Positions 28,343 to 38,932 of a stretch of DNA of 64,000 bases are shown in pieces. Source of the stretch: Bathymodiolus japonicus methanotrophic gill symbiont (lineage in GTDB: Bacteria; Pseudomonadota; Gammaproteobacteria; Methylococcales; Methylomonadaceae); the NCBI RefSeq assembly GCF_019721995.1, contig NZ_BLYC01000009.1, positions 62,001-126,000 of the forward strand, in the 5' to 3' direction. Position numbers and translations under genes: made by a program. The notes under the pieces were generated by a model, which was not told the DNA's origin, made no database searches, and saw nothing but the letters and a program-made list of their open reading frames with translations. How positions within the stretch are numbered: the stretch's first letter is position 1; every line of letters begins with the position of its first letter.

Positions 28343-28637
28343 CGCTGAAAATCAGGGAAACGGAGCCTAAGCGAAGTGATGATTTTTAGTCCGCGATAGC
28401 CGTAGGGCCGTTATTTTGTCGGAGTCTGAGCGTTAGCGAAGGTGGAGACAAAATAAAAGGCCATCCGACACGGCGTCAAGTCATTTGGAGCCTATGTTCC
28501 GACCCCTTGTTGGGTCGGGACAAGGTGACGAGGACGAATCGGGGCCGCCGGAGGCATAAGTGGTCGCGTTAAGTTTTTGCTGCTTGCTTGGGCTGGGATG
28601 CCCAAAACAAGCTTTCGCAAAAATAGCGACTCCCCGA
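28343..28637 (-). mobile_element. D repeat copy 4 inside IS-B transposase
   Basis: Inserted between ...CTTTCCCC and TTGCTG.... Intact IS-B copies read CTTTCCCCTTGCTG (for example at 13250), so nothing is duplicated or lost. Sense orientation to the transposase. Confidence 0.93.
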
Positions 28638-29029
28638 TTGCTGTTTTTTTTCAGTATGGCAGGCATGATCAATAAAATGTCCATCCGCTGCTTCTATGGT
28701 GTATTCGTCAAGTTCCTGGAATTCTTTAAGATAATCAATGTCTTGCGATAGCAGTGTTTCAGCGTGAAGATGATAGCTCTGCTGTTCAAATGCCTCAAGC
28801 ATACTTGTTCGTCTATGCGACTTCAGTGATTTAAAATACGTTGAGTGGGGAAGCAGCTGGCCATAAATCTGTTCATTGGTTTGGAGGAAATGACGACCAC
28901 TATCGACTACACTGATACAGCGTAATAACCCAAGGCGAATAAAGTCGATATCCTTCAACTCTGGGCATGAACGAGCCCACAAAGGATGACGCTCTGCTAA
29001 CAGGGCACGTTCCATACTTTCATTGCAGT

Positions 29030-29330
29030 CGCTGCCAGCCATGGAGAGCGAAAGCGAGGGCTGGTAGTCCCCAGAAGGCGTAGGGCCGTTGTTTTGTCGG
29101 AATCGTAGCGCTAGCGTAGGTGTAGACAAAATAAAAGGCATTCCGAAACGCCGTCCAGTCATTTGAGGGAGTGTTACGAAGCCAGCACCGAGTTTACGAT
29201 GGTAATGGCGAAGTGGCACGTACGCAGGACGTCTGGGGCGCCGAAGGCATTAGTGGTCGCGTTAAGTTTTTGCCGCTTGCTTGGGCTGGGATGCCCAAAA
29301 CAAGCTTTCGCAAAAATAGCGACTCCCCGA
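29030..29330 (-). mobile_element. D' repeat (301 bp) inside IS-B transposase
   Basis: Shares the TCGGGGAGTCGC start and left half of D, but the CAGCG end is a different hairpin, CCAGCCC... ATGGCTGG-CAGCG, like that of E'. Inserted between CATTGCAGT and GTTGGTG; intact IS-B reads CATTGCAGTGTTGGTG, so again no duplication. Sense orientation. Confidence 0.92.
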
Positions 29331-29505
29331 GTTGGTGAATATGTTCAGAGAGTGGTAGGTCTTTAAGCATGGGTGATATCCGTTTATGATGTGATTAAAA
29401 TCAAAAAGATGAAAATATTCGAGTGGTGCTACCTTCAGGTAGGTTATAGGCTGCTTTGTTTAGGTACTTCTTCTTTCAATGGGAACACTGATGTTATTTA
29501 TACTG

Positions 29506-30381
29506 TTAGCCATTTGAAATAAGTTCTTTCATGGCTATGCCCATTTTTGAAGGTGAATTAACCACCTCAACTCCTGCCGCTTTTAATGCAGAAACTTTAC
29601 CTTCTGCTGTTCCCTTGCCGCCGGTGACGATAGCGCCTGCATGTCCCATGCGTTTGCCTGCTGGCGCGGTTAAGCCGGTAATATAGGCTACCACAGGCTT
29701 AGTCACATGATTTTTAATATATTCGGCCGCTTCTTCCTCTTCGCCACCGCCAATTTCACCGACCATAATAATACCCTGAGTCGAGTCATCTGCCTGGAAG
29801 CGGCTGATTACATCAATAAAATTCATGCCGTGGATAGGATCGCCGCCGATACCGACACAGGTACTTTGCCCCAGGCCTTGCTGGGTAGTCTGATGCACAG
29901 CTTCGTAAGTTAATGTTCCGGAGCGGGAGACGATGCCGATAGATCCGGGCAGATGTATACTGCCGGGCATAATACCTATTTTGCAGGCTTCAGGGGTGAT
30001 AATACCTGGGCAGTTAGGGCCGATGAGCAACGCATCGCTTGTTGCCATTGCCGCTTTGACCCGCAACATTTGTAATACTGGAATGCCTTCGGTAATGCAG
30101 ATGATTAATTTAATGTCTGCATCTACCGCTTCTAAAATAGCATCCGCAGCAAAAAATGGCGGTACATAAATAACGCTGGCATCAGGCTTAGTGATTGCAT
30201 AGGCTTGTTGTACTGTATCAAATACTGGTAAGCCTAAATGCTCGGAACCACCTCGCCCTGGAGTCACGCCTGCAACCAATTTGGTCCCATAGTTTAAAGC
30301 ATGCTGCGAGTGAAAGGTGCCTTGCTTGCCGGTAAAGCCCTGGCAAATAACTTTGGTGTGCTCGTCAATCAGAATACTCAT
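29506..30381 (-). CDS. sucD: Succinate-CoA ligase (ADP-forming) alpha subunit
   Basis: 291 residues. [12 protein letters not shown] CoA-binding motif near residue 16, [10 protein letters not shown] at about 120, and [10 protein letters not shown] (about 248), which carries the phospho-histidine. It interconverts succinyl-CoA and succinate in the TCA cycle with nucleotide phosphorylation. Stop/start overlap with sucC upstream (4 bp). A malate-CoA ligase (mtkB) of serine-cycle methylotrophs is homologous and cannot be excluded on sequence reading alone. Confidence 0.9.
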   Translation of the reverse strand: MSILIDEHTKVICQGFTGKQGTFHSQHALNYGTKLVAGVTPGRGGSEHLGLPVFDTVQQAYAITKPDASVIYVPPFFAADAILEAVDADIKLIICITEGIPVLQMLRVKAAMATSDALLIGPNCPGIITPEACKIGIMPGSIHLPGSIGIVSRSGTLTYEAVHQTTQQGLGQSTCVGIGGDPIHGMNFIDVISRFQADDSTQGIIMVGEIGGGEEEEAAEYIKNHVTKPVVAYITGLTAPAGKRMGHAGAIVTGGKGTAEGKVSALKAAGVEVVNSPSKMGIAMKELISNG

Positions 30382-31547
30382 AAACGTGCTCCTGCAAGGC
30401 TGACCGCTTGTTCGGCTCCATGATCCAGATTATCCGCAGAAAATATATTTGGCGCGGCCCCCTGCAATAGCAAACGTCCTTCTTCTGCGTGGGTTCCTTC
30501 CAGCCGGACTATAACCGGCAAGTTAGTTTTAATTTGCTGTAACGCGCCAAGAATACCCTGGGCAATAACATCACAATGCACGATACCACCAAATATATTC
30601 ACCAGTACCGCCTGTACATTTTTATCCGAGACAATCAGCTTAAATGCCTCGGTAACTTTTTCTATGTTAGTCCCACCACCGACATCCAGGAAATTGGCAG
30701 GTGTCCCACCTTTAAGCTTTACTAGGTCCATGGTAGCCATCGCAAGACCTGCGCCGTTAACCATGCAGCCTATATTGCCGTCCAGAGTAATATAGCTAAG
30801 GTCAAATTGCTTTGCCTTGTTTTCTTTTTCATCCTCTTGAGTGGTGTCGCGTAATGCCGTGATGTCCTTATGCAAGGCCAGTGCGTTATCATCGAAATTG
30901 ATTTTAGCATCTAGGGCAATAAGGCTGTCGTCTGCTATTTCAACTAAGGGATTGATCTCTATTTGACTAGCATCTTTATCCAGCAACAGCCTTAACATAC
31001 CGGACATAATGCTGTGCAGAGCTTTTATTTGTAAGCCTTGCAAGGAAAGTGCAAAGGCTATTTGCCTGCACTGATAAGGCTGCAGACCAGCAGCCGGATT
31101 AATAAATACGCTGATGATTTTTTCCGGATTTTGCTCGGCAACGGCTTCGATATCCATTCCACCTGATGCAGAGGCAATAAAACAGAGCTTTTCCTTTTGC
31201 CGGTCGACTAGTAAACTAAGGTAAAATTCACGTTTAATGTCCGAGGTTTTCTCTACTAACACTGAATTAATGGGCAGACCTTCCGTGCCAGTTTGCTTGG
31301 TTACTAGACGTTGGCCCAGCATTGCTGCGGTTAATTCGCTTGCCGCTACCGCCGTTTGCGCAATTTTCACACCTCCTACTTTGCCACGCCCACCGGCATG
31401 CACCTGCGCTTTAATTGCCCAGCTATCGCCGGCTAAAGTTTGTGCAGCAGTAGATGCCGCATCGGCAGTCGTCACGACAATACTGTCGGGAACAGGAATC
31501 AGGTAGTCTCTAAATAGCTGCTTAGCCTGAAATTCATGAATATTCAT
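30378..31547 (-). CDS. sucC: Succinate-CoA ligase (ADP-forming) beta subunit
   Basis: 389 residues, the usual length. ATP-grasp domain with [19 protein letters not shown] at about residue 43, the phosphate-binding region IEINPLVEI at about 196, and [15 protein letters not shown] at the C-terminal CoA-ligase domain. It forms a heterotetramer with SucD; the two genes overlap. Intact, divergent from hemW. Confidence 0.9.
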   Translation of the reverse strand: MNIHEFQAKQLFRDYLIPVPDSIVVTTADAASTAAQTLAGDSWAIKAQVHAGGRGKVGGVKIAQTAVAASELTAAMLGQRLVTKQTGTEGLPINSVLVEKTSDIKREFYLSLLVDRQKEKLCFIASASGGMDIEAVAEQNPEKIISVFINPAAGLQPYQCRQIAFALSLQGLQIKALHSIMSGMLRLLLDKDASQIEINPLVEIADDSLIALDAKINFDDNALALHKDITALRDTTQEDEKENKAKQFDLSYITLDGNIGCMVNGAGLAMATMDLVKLKGGTPANFLDVGGGTNIEKVTEAFKLIVSDKNVQAVLVNIFGGIVHCDVIAQGILGALQQIKTNLPVIVRLEGTHAEEGRLLLQGAAPNIFSADNLDHGAEQAVSLAGARL

Positions 31548-31796
31548 TGAGGACCTTGTACATAGATTAAGAACAGTCAGAACATATGAGTATATATGCT
31601 GGGCATATATATTTCAGTATTTATCGATAAGAAATTTAAACTAGACTCTTATGCTTTAAATTGATCAAAAAACAAGCTGATCATTATTACGCTTCAGCTA
31701 CATAATTTGCGTATAATCAGAAAAATTTAATACGCCTGTATAACTGCCAGTAAACGCATGCTAGCGCAGTATTTGCTGCAATATTATCATCACTTT

Positions 31797-32966
31797 ATGC
31801 AAAACACCCCCTTACCGCCGCTTAGTTTGTATATACACTTTCCCTGGTGTATTCAAAAATGTCCTTATTGTGATTTTAACTCACATGCGGTTAAAGGTGA
31901 CTTGCCAGAAGTTCATTATATTGATGCGCTGCTTAACGACCTGGATCAGGATATCGCCGAGTTCCATGAAGCACGACCTATTCAAAGCATTTTTATGGGT
32001 GGGGGAACGCCTAGCCTGTTTTCAGCCAATCAGCTAGACCGTTTGCTAACAGCTATGCAACAGTATCTAGTGTTTGCCGATGATATAGAAATTACCCTGG
32101 AGGCTAATCCAGGCACTTTTGAAAGTGATAAATTTACTGATTACCGGGCGATTGGCATTAACCGCTTATCAATTGGGATACAGAGCTTTAACGATGCACA
32201 TTTAAAACGCCTGGGACGAGTGCATTCAGCAGACGAAGCTATTCACGCAGTAGCAATCGCCAGGCAGGCAGGCTTTGATAATTTTAATCTGGACTTAATG
32301 TTTGGCCTGCCAGAGAGTGAGGAGCATGATAGCTTGCATGATGTACAACAAGCCATAGAACTACAACCAGCGCATATTTCCTTTTATCAGCTAACGCTGG
32401 AGCCAAATACCTATTTTCATAAATACCCGCCGGTATTACCGGGTGATGATGCTATTTTTAACCAGCAACTCGCTTGTCAAAAGCTATTAGCTGAACACGG
32501 TTATCAGCAATATGAGATTTCTGCCTATGCAAAAAAGGGTAAGCAATGCAGACATAATCTTAACTACTGGTCTTTCGGTGATTATTTAGGCATAGGCGCA
32601 GGCGCGCATGGCAAAATTACGCGCAGCTTGCCAAACAACATCGTACGTACCTCAAAACCGAAACAGCCGGAGCAATATCTCAGGCAAATTAAAGATGATA
32701 GACTATGCCAGGAAATTAAGCAGGGTGACTTGCCACTGGAATTTATTATGAATCACTTGCGCTTAAAACAGGGCTTTAGTCTTGCCACGTATATGCAAAG
32801 AACAGGGCTACCTGCACAATCCCTACAGCCGGCTCTGACAAATTGTCTGCAGCAAGAGCTGCTACTAGAACACCAACAACACTACTACCAGTGCTCAGAA
32901 AAAGGCTGGCATTTTCTGGACAATATTTTAGAAAACTTTCTTGGCACGGATACTACAGATGCTTGA
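31797..32966 (+). CDS. hemW: Radical SAM heme chaperone HemW-like
   Basis: About 389 residues from ATG at 31797 (an in-frame ATG at 31758 would add 13 residues). The 4Fe-4S motif is in [19 protein letters not shown] (CxxxCxxC), followed by [21 protein letters not shown] and [11 protein letters not shown]. It resembles oxygen-independent coproporphyrinogen oxidases but has the HemW pattern; the family handles heme. Stop overlaps the start of pyrE by 8 bp. Confidence 0.88.
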   Translation: MQNTPLPPLSLYIHFPWCIQKCPYCDFNSHAVKGDLPEVHYIDALLNDLDQDIAEFHEARPIQSIFMGGGTPSLFSANQLDRLLTAMQQYLVFADDIEITLEANPGTFESDKFTDYRAIGINRLSIGIQSFNDAHLKRLGRVHSADEAIHAVAIARQAGFDNFNLDLMFGLPESEEHDSLHDVQQAIELQPAHISFYQLTLEPNTYFHKYPPVLPGDDAIFNQQLACQKLLAEHGYQQYEISAYAKKGKQCRHNLNYWSFGDYLGIGAGAHGKITRSLPNNIVRTSKPKQPEQYLRQIKDDRLCQEIKQGDLPLEFIMNHLRLKQGFSLATYMQRTGLPAQSLQPALTNCLQQELLLEHQQHYYQCSEKGWHFLDNILENFLGTDTTDA

Positions 32967-33600
32967 TTATCAAAAACAATTTATTCAATATTCGCTGGAT
33001 TGCGGGGTCTTAAAATTTGGCGAATTTCAATTAAAATCTGGGCGTACCAGCCCTTATTTTTTTAATACGGGTCTATTTAACAGCGGTGCGCAATTAGCTA
33101 AACTTGGACAATTTTACGCGCAGGCACTAATACATTCAGGTATAAAAGTGGATATTTTATATGGCCCCGCTTATAAAGGAATTCCATTAGTCAGTGCGGC
33201 CGCTATCGCATATGCACAAATCCAGGACAGCGATATTCCGTTTGCCTTTAACCGTAAAGAAGCCAAAGATCATGGCGAAGGGGGATGTCTGGTTGGCGCA
33301 CCTTTAAAAGGCAATGTACTGATTCTGGATGACGTCATTACGGCAGGAACGTCTGTACGCGAGTCAGTAATCATCATAAATGATGCTGGAGCAACGCCCG
33401 CAGGCGTATTAATTGCGCTGGATAGACAGGAAAAAGGCGAAAATGATATTTCTGCGATACAGGAAGTGAGCGAGCGCTTTGCCATGCCGGTTATCTCAAT
33501 AGTTGCCCTAGAGCATATTATTGAATTTATTGCTGCCGATAAATCTTATAATATAAATATTGCTGCGATCAAAGCATATCAGCGGCAATATGGGATTTAA
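32959..33600 (+). CDS. pyrE: Orotate phosphoribosyltransferase
   Basis: 213 residues from ATG at 32959, chosen because [20 protein letters not shown] matches the family N-terminus (an upstream in-frame start lies inside hemW). PRPP-binding loop [17 protein letters not shown] at about residue 120, GPAYKGIPL and [13 protein letters not shown] for orotate/PRPP contact. Pyrimidine synthesis, step five. Cotranscribed with hemW. Confidence 0.93.
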   Translation: MLDYQKQFIQYSLDCGVLKFGEFQLKSGRTSPYFFNTGLFNSGAQLAKLGQFYAQALIHSGIKVDILYGPAYKGIPLVSAAAIAYAQIQDSDIPFAFNRKEAKDHGEGGCLVGAPLKGNVLILDDVITAGTSVRESVIIINDAGATPAGVLIALDRQEKGENDISAIQEVSERFAMPVISIVALEHIIEFIAADKSYNINIAAIKAYQRQYGI

Positions 33601-33755
33601 TTATTTTTTTGGGGGCGTAGCTAGATCAGCAAATCTCAGCCCCCCCCATCAAATCAACATAGTGCAGCACCGTACTGGATGATTCAATTGTTCATTGTGC
33701 TGTTTTTTATAATCAACAGCTTATAATCATCCTATTCATCAAAATAGCTGCGACA

Positions 33756-35936
33756 CTAGTTAAAAAAGCCTTTTAATAATTTATTAACGGCTTTACCGGT
33801 GCCTTCTCCCAGAGCTTTATCGATTTCTTTTTCGCGTTTATCGATAAATTTGTTCACTTTTTGTTTTTCTTCATCGGTCATCATTTCGTTTATCGCTGTT
33901 AAATCGACTACATAATTCGGTTCTGAGAATGTCCCCCCTACCTTTATAGCAACTGGGCGGTTAGCAATATTCTTACCGCCTTTTTTAGCTTTTGCAACAA
34001 CCCTATAATCCAGTGCTTCATTAACTAAGTTTGCTGTTCCTCCGCCTTTAACTTCTATGGTTGAGGATTCTGCCAGGAAATCGGGGTTATTAATTATGCC
34101 CTTTTTAATCGTCGCGGAGCCTTTAATAACAGTAAACAGGGTTTGTTCATCAGCATAGCTCTGCCGCATTTTCTTACCTTGGGCAGCAAGTCTGCCCAAG
34201 TCTATTATTTTTTGCAGGTTAAACCCTCTGACCGCGCCTTTATCTAATGAAAAATTCAGCGTACCGCCCAGTGCAGATTTTATCGCCGGCATAGTATTAC
34301 CAGTGGTTCTTAGTTTAGCGGCAATATTCGCAAGACCTTTTATTTTTGCTTTGCTATTGGGCTGCAGATCCGTTAACAAAGGCTCTAACTGAACATTGGC
34401 AATTTTTTCATTAAGAGAAATGACCGGCATTTTTCCCTTGGCATTGATAGTGATTTGCCCCTTATAATTTCCTTGATAAAGCTGATCAATCGTTTGTCGG
34501 GTCTTTAATATTCCCTGCCTAGCCTGTAGATTTAAGCTGACTCCCGCCATGTTTAATTGCGCTGCTTTTAGTCTGGCGATTTTTAAGTCGCCATTGATAT
34601 CGAGTGTGCGCAGGGTGTCCATTGGTAGCAAGTCAGTTTCAGTAGCATGTGCTTTGCGTTTCACCGCTGGTGATGTTTTTGCCGGACTGGATTTCTGCTT
34701 GGGCGCAGAGTAACGGTCAACATCAATATTATCTACCGCTAACTGAAATGTAATGGCTGGCTGGTTAAATTGCCGAACACTTACAGAGCCTTTAATATTC
34801 GTATCATCCAGGATGATTTTTAGACTTTCCAGCACTACCGAGTCCGCGCTACCTTGTAAGTCAAAACCCATTGCAAACTGTTGTAACACCTGTTTATCAC
34901 TTGTTTCAGGTACATCTATCGCTAATTGCTGCATCAGCTTTTTAGGGCTAAAAGGTGCAATCTGTATAGCTCCAGTATATTGCAAATCAGTGTTTAGCTT
35001 GCTGGCATTTAATTCGCCCGTTAATTGCATTAAATTTGTGGCTAGCTGTATATTTTTTACAGCTAGTGTTTGTGCCTGCAGATCCAGACTAAACTCGGAT
35101 TCCAGCTGTGTATCTATTTGCCCCCCCGGAATAGACTCGCCTTTGGTCGCAGAATCCAGATGAAAATTTGCCAGTTGAATTTTCTGTAATGCCTCATCAA
35201 TAACCAGGCTGGTCGATAGCGTTAATCGCTCGGTTACTGCAGGGTCGGCATTTTCCAGCAAAAACCCCATTTTAAGGGCGATAGGTTGATTAAAAACGAC
35301 GGCGCCAGAACTAAAGTTAAATTCTTTAACAACGATATGTTGTCCCGCTTGCTGGTCATCCCAGCTGACCAGAGAGTCTTGTATAACAAGTCCGCCAATT
35401 TTGATTGCAGTTAAATCTATAGCCGCTTCTTCTGTCGCCATTTCCTGCTCTGGTGCCTGCACACCAGCTGACTTTGCTTTGCTGACCTCCTTTTCAGTTA
35501 GCTCAGCTGGCTGTTCATCGCCCGTATTTTGTGCTCCTAGGTCTTCCCAGTTAGCCATGCCTTGCTGGTTTTTTTCCAGATGTAATTCCAGGCCTTTTAA
35601 TACCACGGTACTTACTTCTATATGTTTGGAAAATAACGGCAGTAATTTGACTTTAATATCCGCCTCGCCAATTATGACAAAAGGCTGGCCTGCAAACCCG
35701 GCTGCATTACTTAAAATTATTTTTCCCGTAGATACACCTAGCCATGGAAATACAGATAAATCCAGCTCACCTTCTATCTTTAGGTTTCGTCCTGTTTGCT
35801 CATGCACAGCAACTTCCATTTCAGTTTTATAATCGTTTAAATCGGCTACTAATGGAATAATGATTGCCGCAGAAACGATCAGGAATACCAGTGCAAAAAC
35901 AAATATTAAAATACCTTTAAGTATCTTTCCCATCAC
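33756..35936 (-). CDS. AsmA-family outer-membrane biogenesis protein
   Basis: 726 residues. One N-terminal membrane helix (about residues 5-28), then an AsmA domain (GRNLKIEGELDLSVFPWLGV), a long beta-rich repeat body and a C-terminal AsmA_2-like end (LNFSLDKGAVRGFNLQKIID). Such proteins are inner-membrane anchored, lie across the periplasm and take part in phospholipid transport or outer-membrane homeostasis. Intact. A linker rich in Lys/Thr/Pro around residue 415 separates halves. Confidence 0.88.
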   Translation of the reverse strand: MMGKILKGILIFVFALVFLIVSAAIIIPLVADLNDYKTEMEVAVHEQTGRNLKIEGELDLSVFPWLGVSTGKIILSNAAGFAGQPFVIIGEADIKVKLLPLFSKHIEVSTVVLKGLELHLEKNQQGMANWEDLGAQNTGDEQPAELTEKEVSKAKSAGVQAPEQEMATEEAAIDLTAIKIGGLVIQDSLVSWDDQQAGQHIVVKEFNFSSGAVVFNQPIALKMGFLLENADPAVTERLTLSTSLVIDEALQKIQLANFHLDSATKGESIPGGQIDTQLESEFSLDLQAQTLAVKNIQLATNLMQLTGELNASKLNTDLQYTGAIQIAPFSPKKLMQQLAIDVPETSDKQVLQQFAMGFDLQGSADSVVLESLKIILDDTNIKGSVSVRQFNQPAITFQLAVDNIDVDRYSAPKQKSSPAKTSPAVKRKAHATETDLLPMDTLRTLDINGDLKIARLKAAQLNMAGVSLNLQARQGILKTRQTIDQLYQGNYKGQITINAKGKMPVISLNEKIANVQLEPLLTDLQPNSKAKIKGLANIAAKLRTTGNTMPAIKSALGGTLNFSLDKGAVRGFNLQKIIDLGRLAAQGKKMRQSYADEQTLFTVIKGSATIKKGIINNPDFLAESSTIEVKGGGTANLVNEALDYRVVAKAKKGGKNIANRPVAIKVGGTFSEPNYVVDLTAINEMMTDEEKQKVNKFIDKREKEIDKALGEGTGKAVNKLLKGFFN

Positions 35937-36161
35937 TTATCTCCCGGAATTAATGCTAAGTTTTTAAAACGACTGCACATATCTCGCGGCGCAGTTCCAT
36001 TGCCTGGCTATACTGTTTATGAGCGCAGCTATTGAATTCTTTTGATAAACAGTTCTATGCAAGTTCTATTTGACATTATAAACTACCCAATTATTTAGAC
36101 TTCAAAAAAACACTCTGTTTATCAGAAAATTTTTCATGACGACAAAAATTAGGAATTGAAA

Positions 36162-36404
36162 ATGTTAATTTTAATTAAGCTAGCGGCAATTGCCACCGTC
36201 ATCATCTTTTTCCAGACCGGCAAGCGTCACGGGGAAAATGGCTTTAAATGGGCCTTAATAGGCTTTATTGGATTTACCCTGGGCTTTGCCATTTCCATGA
36301 CAGTGATAGGCGAAACGCTTATTTCTATCGTACTTGCCTGTATCGGCGTTTACTTTACACGTGGACAGCTATTAAAAATGCTGACTAAAACCAAAAGCAC
36401 TTAG
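36162..36404 (+). CDS. Small membrane protein, unknown function
   Basis: About 80 residues with two to three hydrophobic segments (MLILIKLAAIATVIIFF, WALIGFIGFTLGFAISMTVI, TLISIVLACIGVYFT). ATG at 36162 is chosen because AGGA lies 7 bases upstream; a TTG at 36156 is too close to it. Followed by a strong terminator. Family not recognised. Confidence 0.7.
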   Translation: MLILIKLAAIATVIIFFQTGKRHGENGFKWALIGFIGFTLGFAISMTVIGETLISIVLACIGVYFTRGQLLKMLTKTKST

Positions 36405-36475
36405 GTGGTTTCTGTCAAAGAACATACCAGCTTAATTCTTTTTTTGCTTACTATGAGTATCTTGCTGGCACAAAA

Positions 36476-36504
36476 AAAGCGGGCTATAAAAAATAGCCCG
36501 CTTT
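36476..36504. terminator. Rho-independent terminator, bidirectional
   Basis: AAAGCGGGCTAT and ATAGCCCGCTTT form a perfect 12-bp stem with a short A-rich loop and A/T tracts on both sides. It ends the small membrane protein gene and may also stop minus-strand transcripts from the peroxiredoxin side. Confidence 0.9.
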
Positions 36505-36512
36505 ATTATTTA

Positions 36513-36717
36513 CTGAAGTTTCCCAATAATTATTTATGGTAAAATTGAAACTATGCTACAACTATATGAAAAAAAATAGTCTTTTCATTCGTTTCAAATG
36601 CTATTGCCTAAGGGGAATTAAGTAGGGGTTTGCTATAAACATGGCAAAACCACCTAAAATAAACCTCGATACACCAGCATTGTGTATTTCAGCTACTCAA
36701 TAATTGGGAAACTTCAG
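36513..36717. mobile_element. C MITE copy 1 (205 bp)
   Basis: Inverted ends CTGAAGTTTCCCAAT. Flanks TTATTTA repeated on both sides (7 bp). It lies between the terminator and the 3' end of the peroxiredoxin gene. Non-coding. Confidence 0.92.
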
Positions 36718-36736
36718 TTATTTACTATAAACTGAT

Positions 36737-37342
36737 TTATAGTTTGTCTGAATTTTCACTTAGATATGAAGCAACACCCGCTGGCGATGCGTCCATACCT
36801 GCATCACCTTTGCTCCAGCCTGCGGGGCAAACTTCACCATGCTCTTCATGGAATTGCAGCGCATCAACCATGCGCAACATTTCATCAATATTACGTCCTA
36901 AAGGTAAGTCGTTAACAACTTGATGACGAACCAACCCTTCTTTATCAATTAAAAAACTACCTCGATAAGCTACCGCAGGTGCATCACATTCTACATCGTA
37001 ATCTTTAACAATTGAATGTGCCATATCCGCTGCCATTGTGTAACGAACCTGGCCAATACCACCGTCATTGATCGGTGTATTACGCCATGCATTATGCGTA
37101 AAATGCGAGTCAATTGAAACCGCAATCACTTCTACCCCGCGACTCGTAAATTCGTCCATTCTATGATCCAGTGCGATTAATTCGCTAGGGCAAACGAACG
37201 TGAAGTCTAATGGATAAAACACCACAACCGCATATTTACCCTGTGTTGCTTCAGAAAAACTGAAAGAGTCAACAATTTCGCCGTTACCTAAAACAGCAGG
37301 AACCGTAAAATCTGGTGCTTGCTTACCTACTAATACACTCAT
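36737..37342 (-). CDS. Peroxiredoxin, AhpC/Prx1 type (2-Cys)
   Basis: 201 residues. Peroxidatic Cys in DFTFVCPSELIAL (about residue 51), VAVSIDSHFTHNAW, and resolving Cys in HGEVCPAGW (about 172). Reduces H2O2 and organic peroxides in the cytoplasm. Length and motifs fit typical 2-Cys peroxiredoxins. Monocistronic, with a D repeat ~170 bp upstream in the same direction. Confidence 0.92.
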   Translation of the reverse strand: MSVLVGKQAPDFTVPAVLGNGEIVDSFSFSEATQGKYAVVVFYPLDFTFVCPSELIALDHRMDEFTSRGVEVIAVSIDSHFTHNAWRNTPINDGGIGQVRYTMAADMAHSIVKDYDVECDAPAVAYRGSFLIDKEGLVRHQVVNDLPLGRNIDEMLRMVDALQFHEEHGEVCPAGWSKGDAGMDASPAGVASYLSENSDKL

Positions 37343-37512
37343 GTGTTTCTCCTAAGTTTAATGCTCGTGAATATGTTCAAAAATCATGCCCACTCTTAAA
37401 GTGGGATTGTGAAATTCTACACTAAAATGCTAGGTATTTCACAAAACAGAAAAAAATTCTCGGAGTCGCTCACAAAACAGCAAGCCCTTTCTTATTTTTA
37501 TCTGGAAACATT

Positions 37513-37807
37513 CGCTGAAAATCCTGGAAACGGAGCTTTAGCGAAGTGAAGATTTTTAGTCCGCGATAGCCGTAGGGCCGTTGTTTTGTCGGAGTCTGAG
37601 CGTTAGCGAAGGTGGAGACAAAATAAAAGGCCATCCGACACGGCGTCAAGTCATTTGGAGCCTATGTTCCGACCCCTTGTTGGGTCGGGACGAGGTGACG
37701 AGGACGAATCGGGGCCGCCGGAGGCATAAGTGGTCGCGTTAAGTTTTTGCTGCTTGCTTGGGCTGGGATGCCCAAAACAAGCTTTCGCAAAAATAGCGAC
37801 TCCCCGA
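37513..37807 (-). mobile_element. D repeat copy 5 (295 bp)
   Basis: TCGGGGAGTCGC to TTTTCAGCG on the minus strand. It lies in the intergenic region upstream of the peroxiredoxin gene and points toward it. No gene interrupted. Confidence 0.9.
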
Positions 37808-37908
37808 AGATAATCGCCATGTGACAATTTTTATGACAGCAAAGGATAGCTGTCTTTACCGATAAATACCGTAGAAATAAACCAGATACAACAAGGAAAC
37901 ACTACAAC

Positions 37909-38671
37909 ATGATTTATCGACAAAGTAACTTAATTGCGCTAGGTGAACTTATTATCTGAAGTTTCCCAATTATTGAGTAGCTGAAATACACAATGCTGGT
38001 GTATCGAGGTTTATTTTAGGTGGTTTTGCCATGTTTATAGCAAACCCCTACTTAATTCCCCTTAGGCAATAGCATTTGAAACGAATGAAAAGACTATTTT
38101 TTTCATATAGTTGTAGCATAGTTTCAATTTTACCATAAATAATTATTGGGAAACTTCAGCTTATTATGATAAAGCAGAAACATATTACCGAGCCGGATCC
38201 TTTGGGGTTTCAGGTTCGAATTGTAAGACGCGGTAAAGAAAATAGCCGATATTTTTCACATAAGCTCTGGGGTGGCAAGGGAAAATCCATAAAAGCTGCT
38301 ATTGCGTGGCGTGATCAAATGTTAATTGTTTTAAAAGGTAGCAAGCCCCGTTTTTTAAAGCCAAGAATAAAACCACAACCGGATTAACCGGCGTCTCCAG
38401 AACCATTAAGTTCGACCGTAGAAAAGATAAAAGCTATCTGTGCTACACCGTTTTCTGGGTTTGTGACGGCAAAGCTAAAAATAAAACTTTTCAGGTTGGC
38501 AATGTCAACACTATTAGCCCTGATGACGAGTTACATGCTTTTAGAACCGCGCGTTTATTCAGAAGCTGTTATGAATATGCCATTGATAATGACCTGCCTT
38601 TTGATGATAGTCAGTTTGCTGGCTGGAAAAAAAAGCGCTTATATGAAAGCTTATTCTGTTTTGTTGCTTAA
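37909..38671 (+). pseudogene. AP2/ERF-like DNA-binding-domain protein, interrupted by a C MITE and frameshifted
   Basis: ATG at 37909 has AAGGA ~11 bases upstream. Removing the MITE and one 8-bp duplication gives MIYRQSNLIALGELIMIKQK followed by GFQVRIVRRGKENSRYFSHK and LWGGKGKSIKAAIAWRD, a pattern of bacterial AP2-like domains. A second such module, GLTGVSRTIKFDRRKD...CYTVFWVCDG, lies in another frame; one extra A in the A4 run at 38369-38372 would join the two (IKTTTGLTGVSR). The stop is at 38669-38671. The MITE is the main lesion; the frameshift could be a sequencing error. Confidence 0.65.
37956..38159. mobile_element. C MITE copy 2 (204 bp)
   Basis: Perfect 8-bp duplication CTTATTAT at 37948-37955 and 38160-38167. 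It interrupts the AP2-like gene after codon 15. Confidence 0.95.
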
Positions 38672-38932
38672 TACCCAGTGTACTGTCACTTCTGCCCGGC
38701 GCATAGCAGTAAAAATTAAATCGCCTGACTTGACTAAGCTTTCGCTGAATTCAAGCGCCCCTCTCCACACTAGGCTGTTTCACCTAACGTAAGTTAGATC
38801 ACGACACACCCCATACCTGTAATAGGCCGATGCCTGTCTATCAGGCAAGCCAGAAAAGCGCATTTTTTAGCTGCAAACCGGATAATCATATAAAATAGTG
38901 CGCATTCTTTTATTTAATCCCATCAGATCAAT

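Larger units (their letters stand above)
25936..29493 (-). mobile_element. IS-B copy 4, carrying IS-A and two D repeats
   Basis: The terminal repeats are at 25936 and 29493. The flanks TTATTCAT and TTATTTAT match at 7 of 8 bases, consistent with an aged or mutated 8-bp duplication. Inside are IS-A copy 5 (26558-28089), a D repeat (28343-28637) and a D' repeat (29030-29330). Removing all three (with the IS-A duplication) rebuilds a normal IS-B. The transposase (25938-29370) is dead. Confidence 0.9.

Noticed and set aside
28343-28637. D/E repeats as IS200/IS605-derived elements
   Set aside because: Zero duplication and hairpin ends would fit, but the bases next to the left end vary (AATTA, AGCTA, ACAAG, CAGTA, GCAA), with no constant tetranucleotide target, and strand bias follows genes rather than replication.
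33601-33755. Terminator formed by the G and C runs after pyrE
   Set aside because: GGGGGC and GCCCCCC could pair, but the loop is long and no T-tract follows; too weak to list.
38463-38792. Small membrane protein on plus strand
   Set aside because: Overlaps in another frame the second module of the AP2-like gene (GLTGVSRTIKFDRRKD...), which is the better coding sequence.
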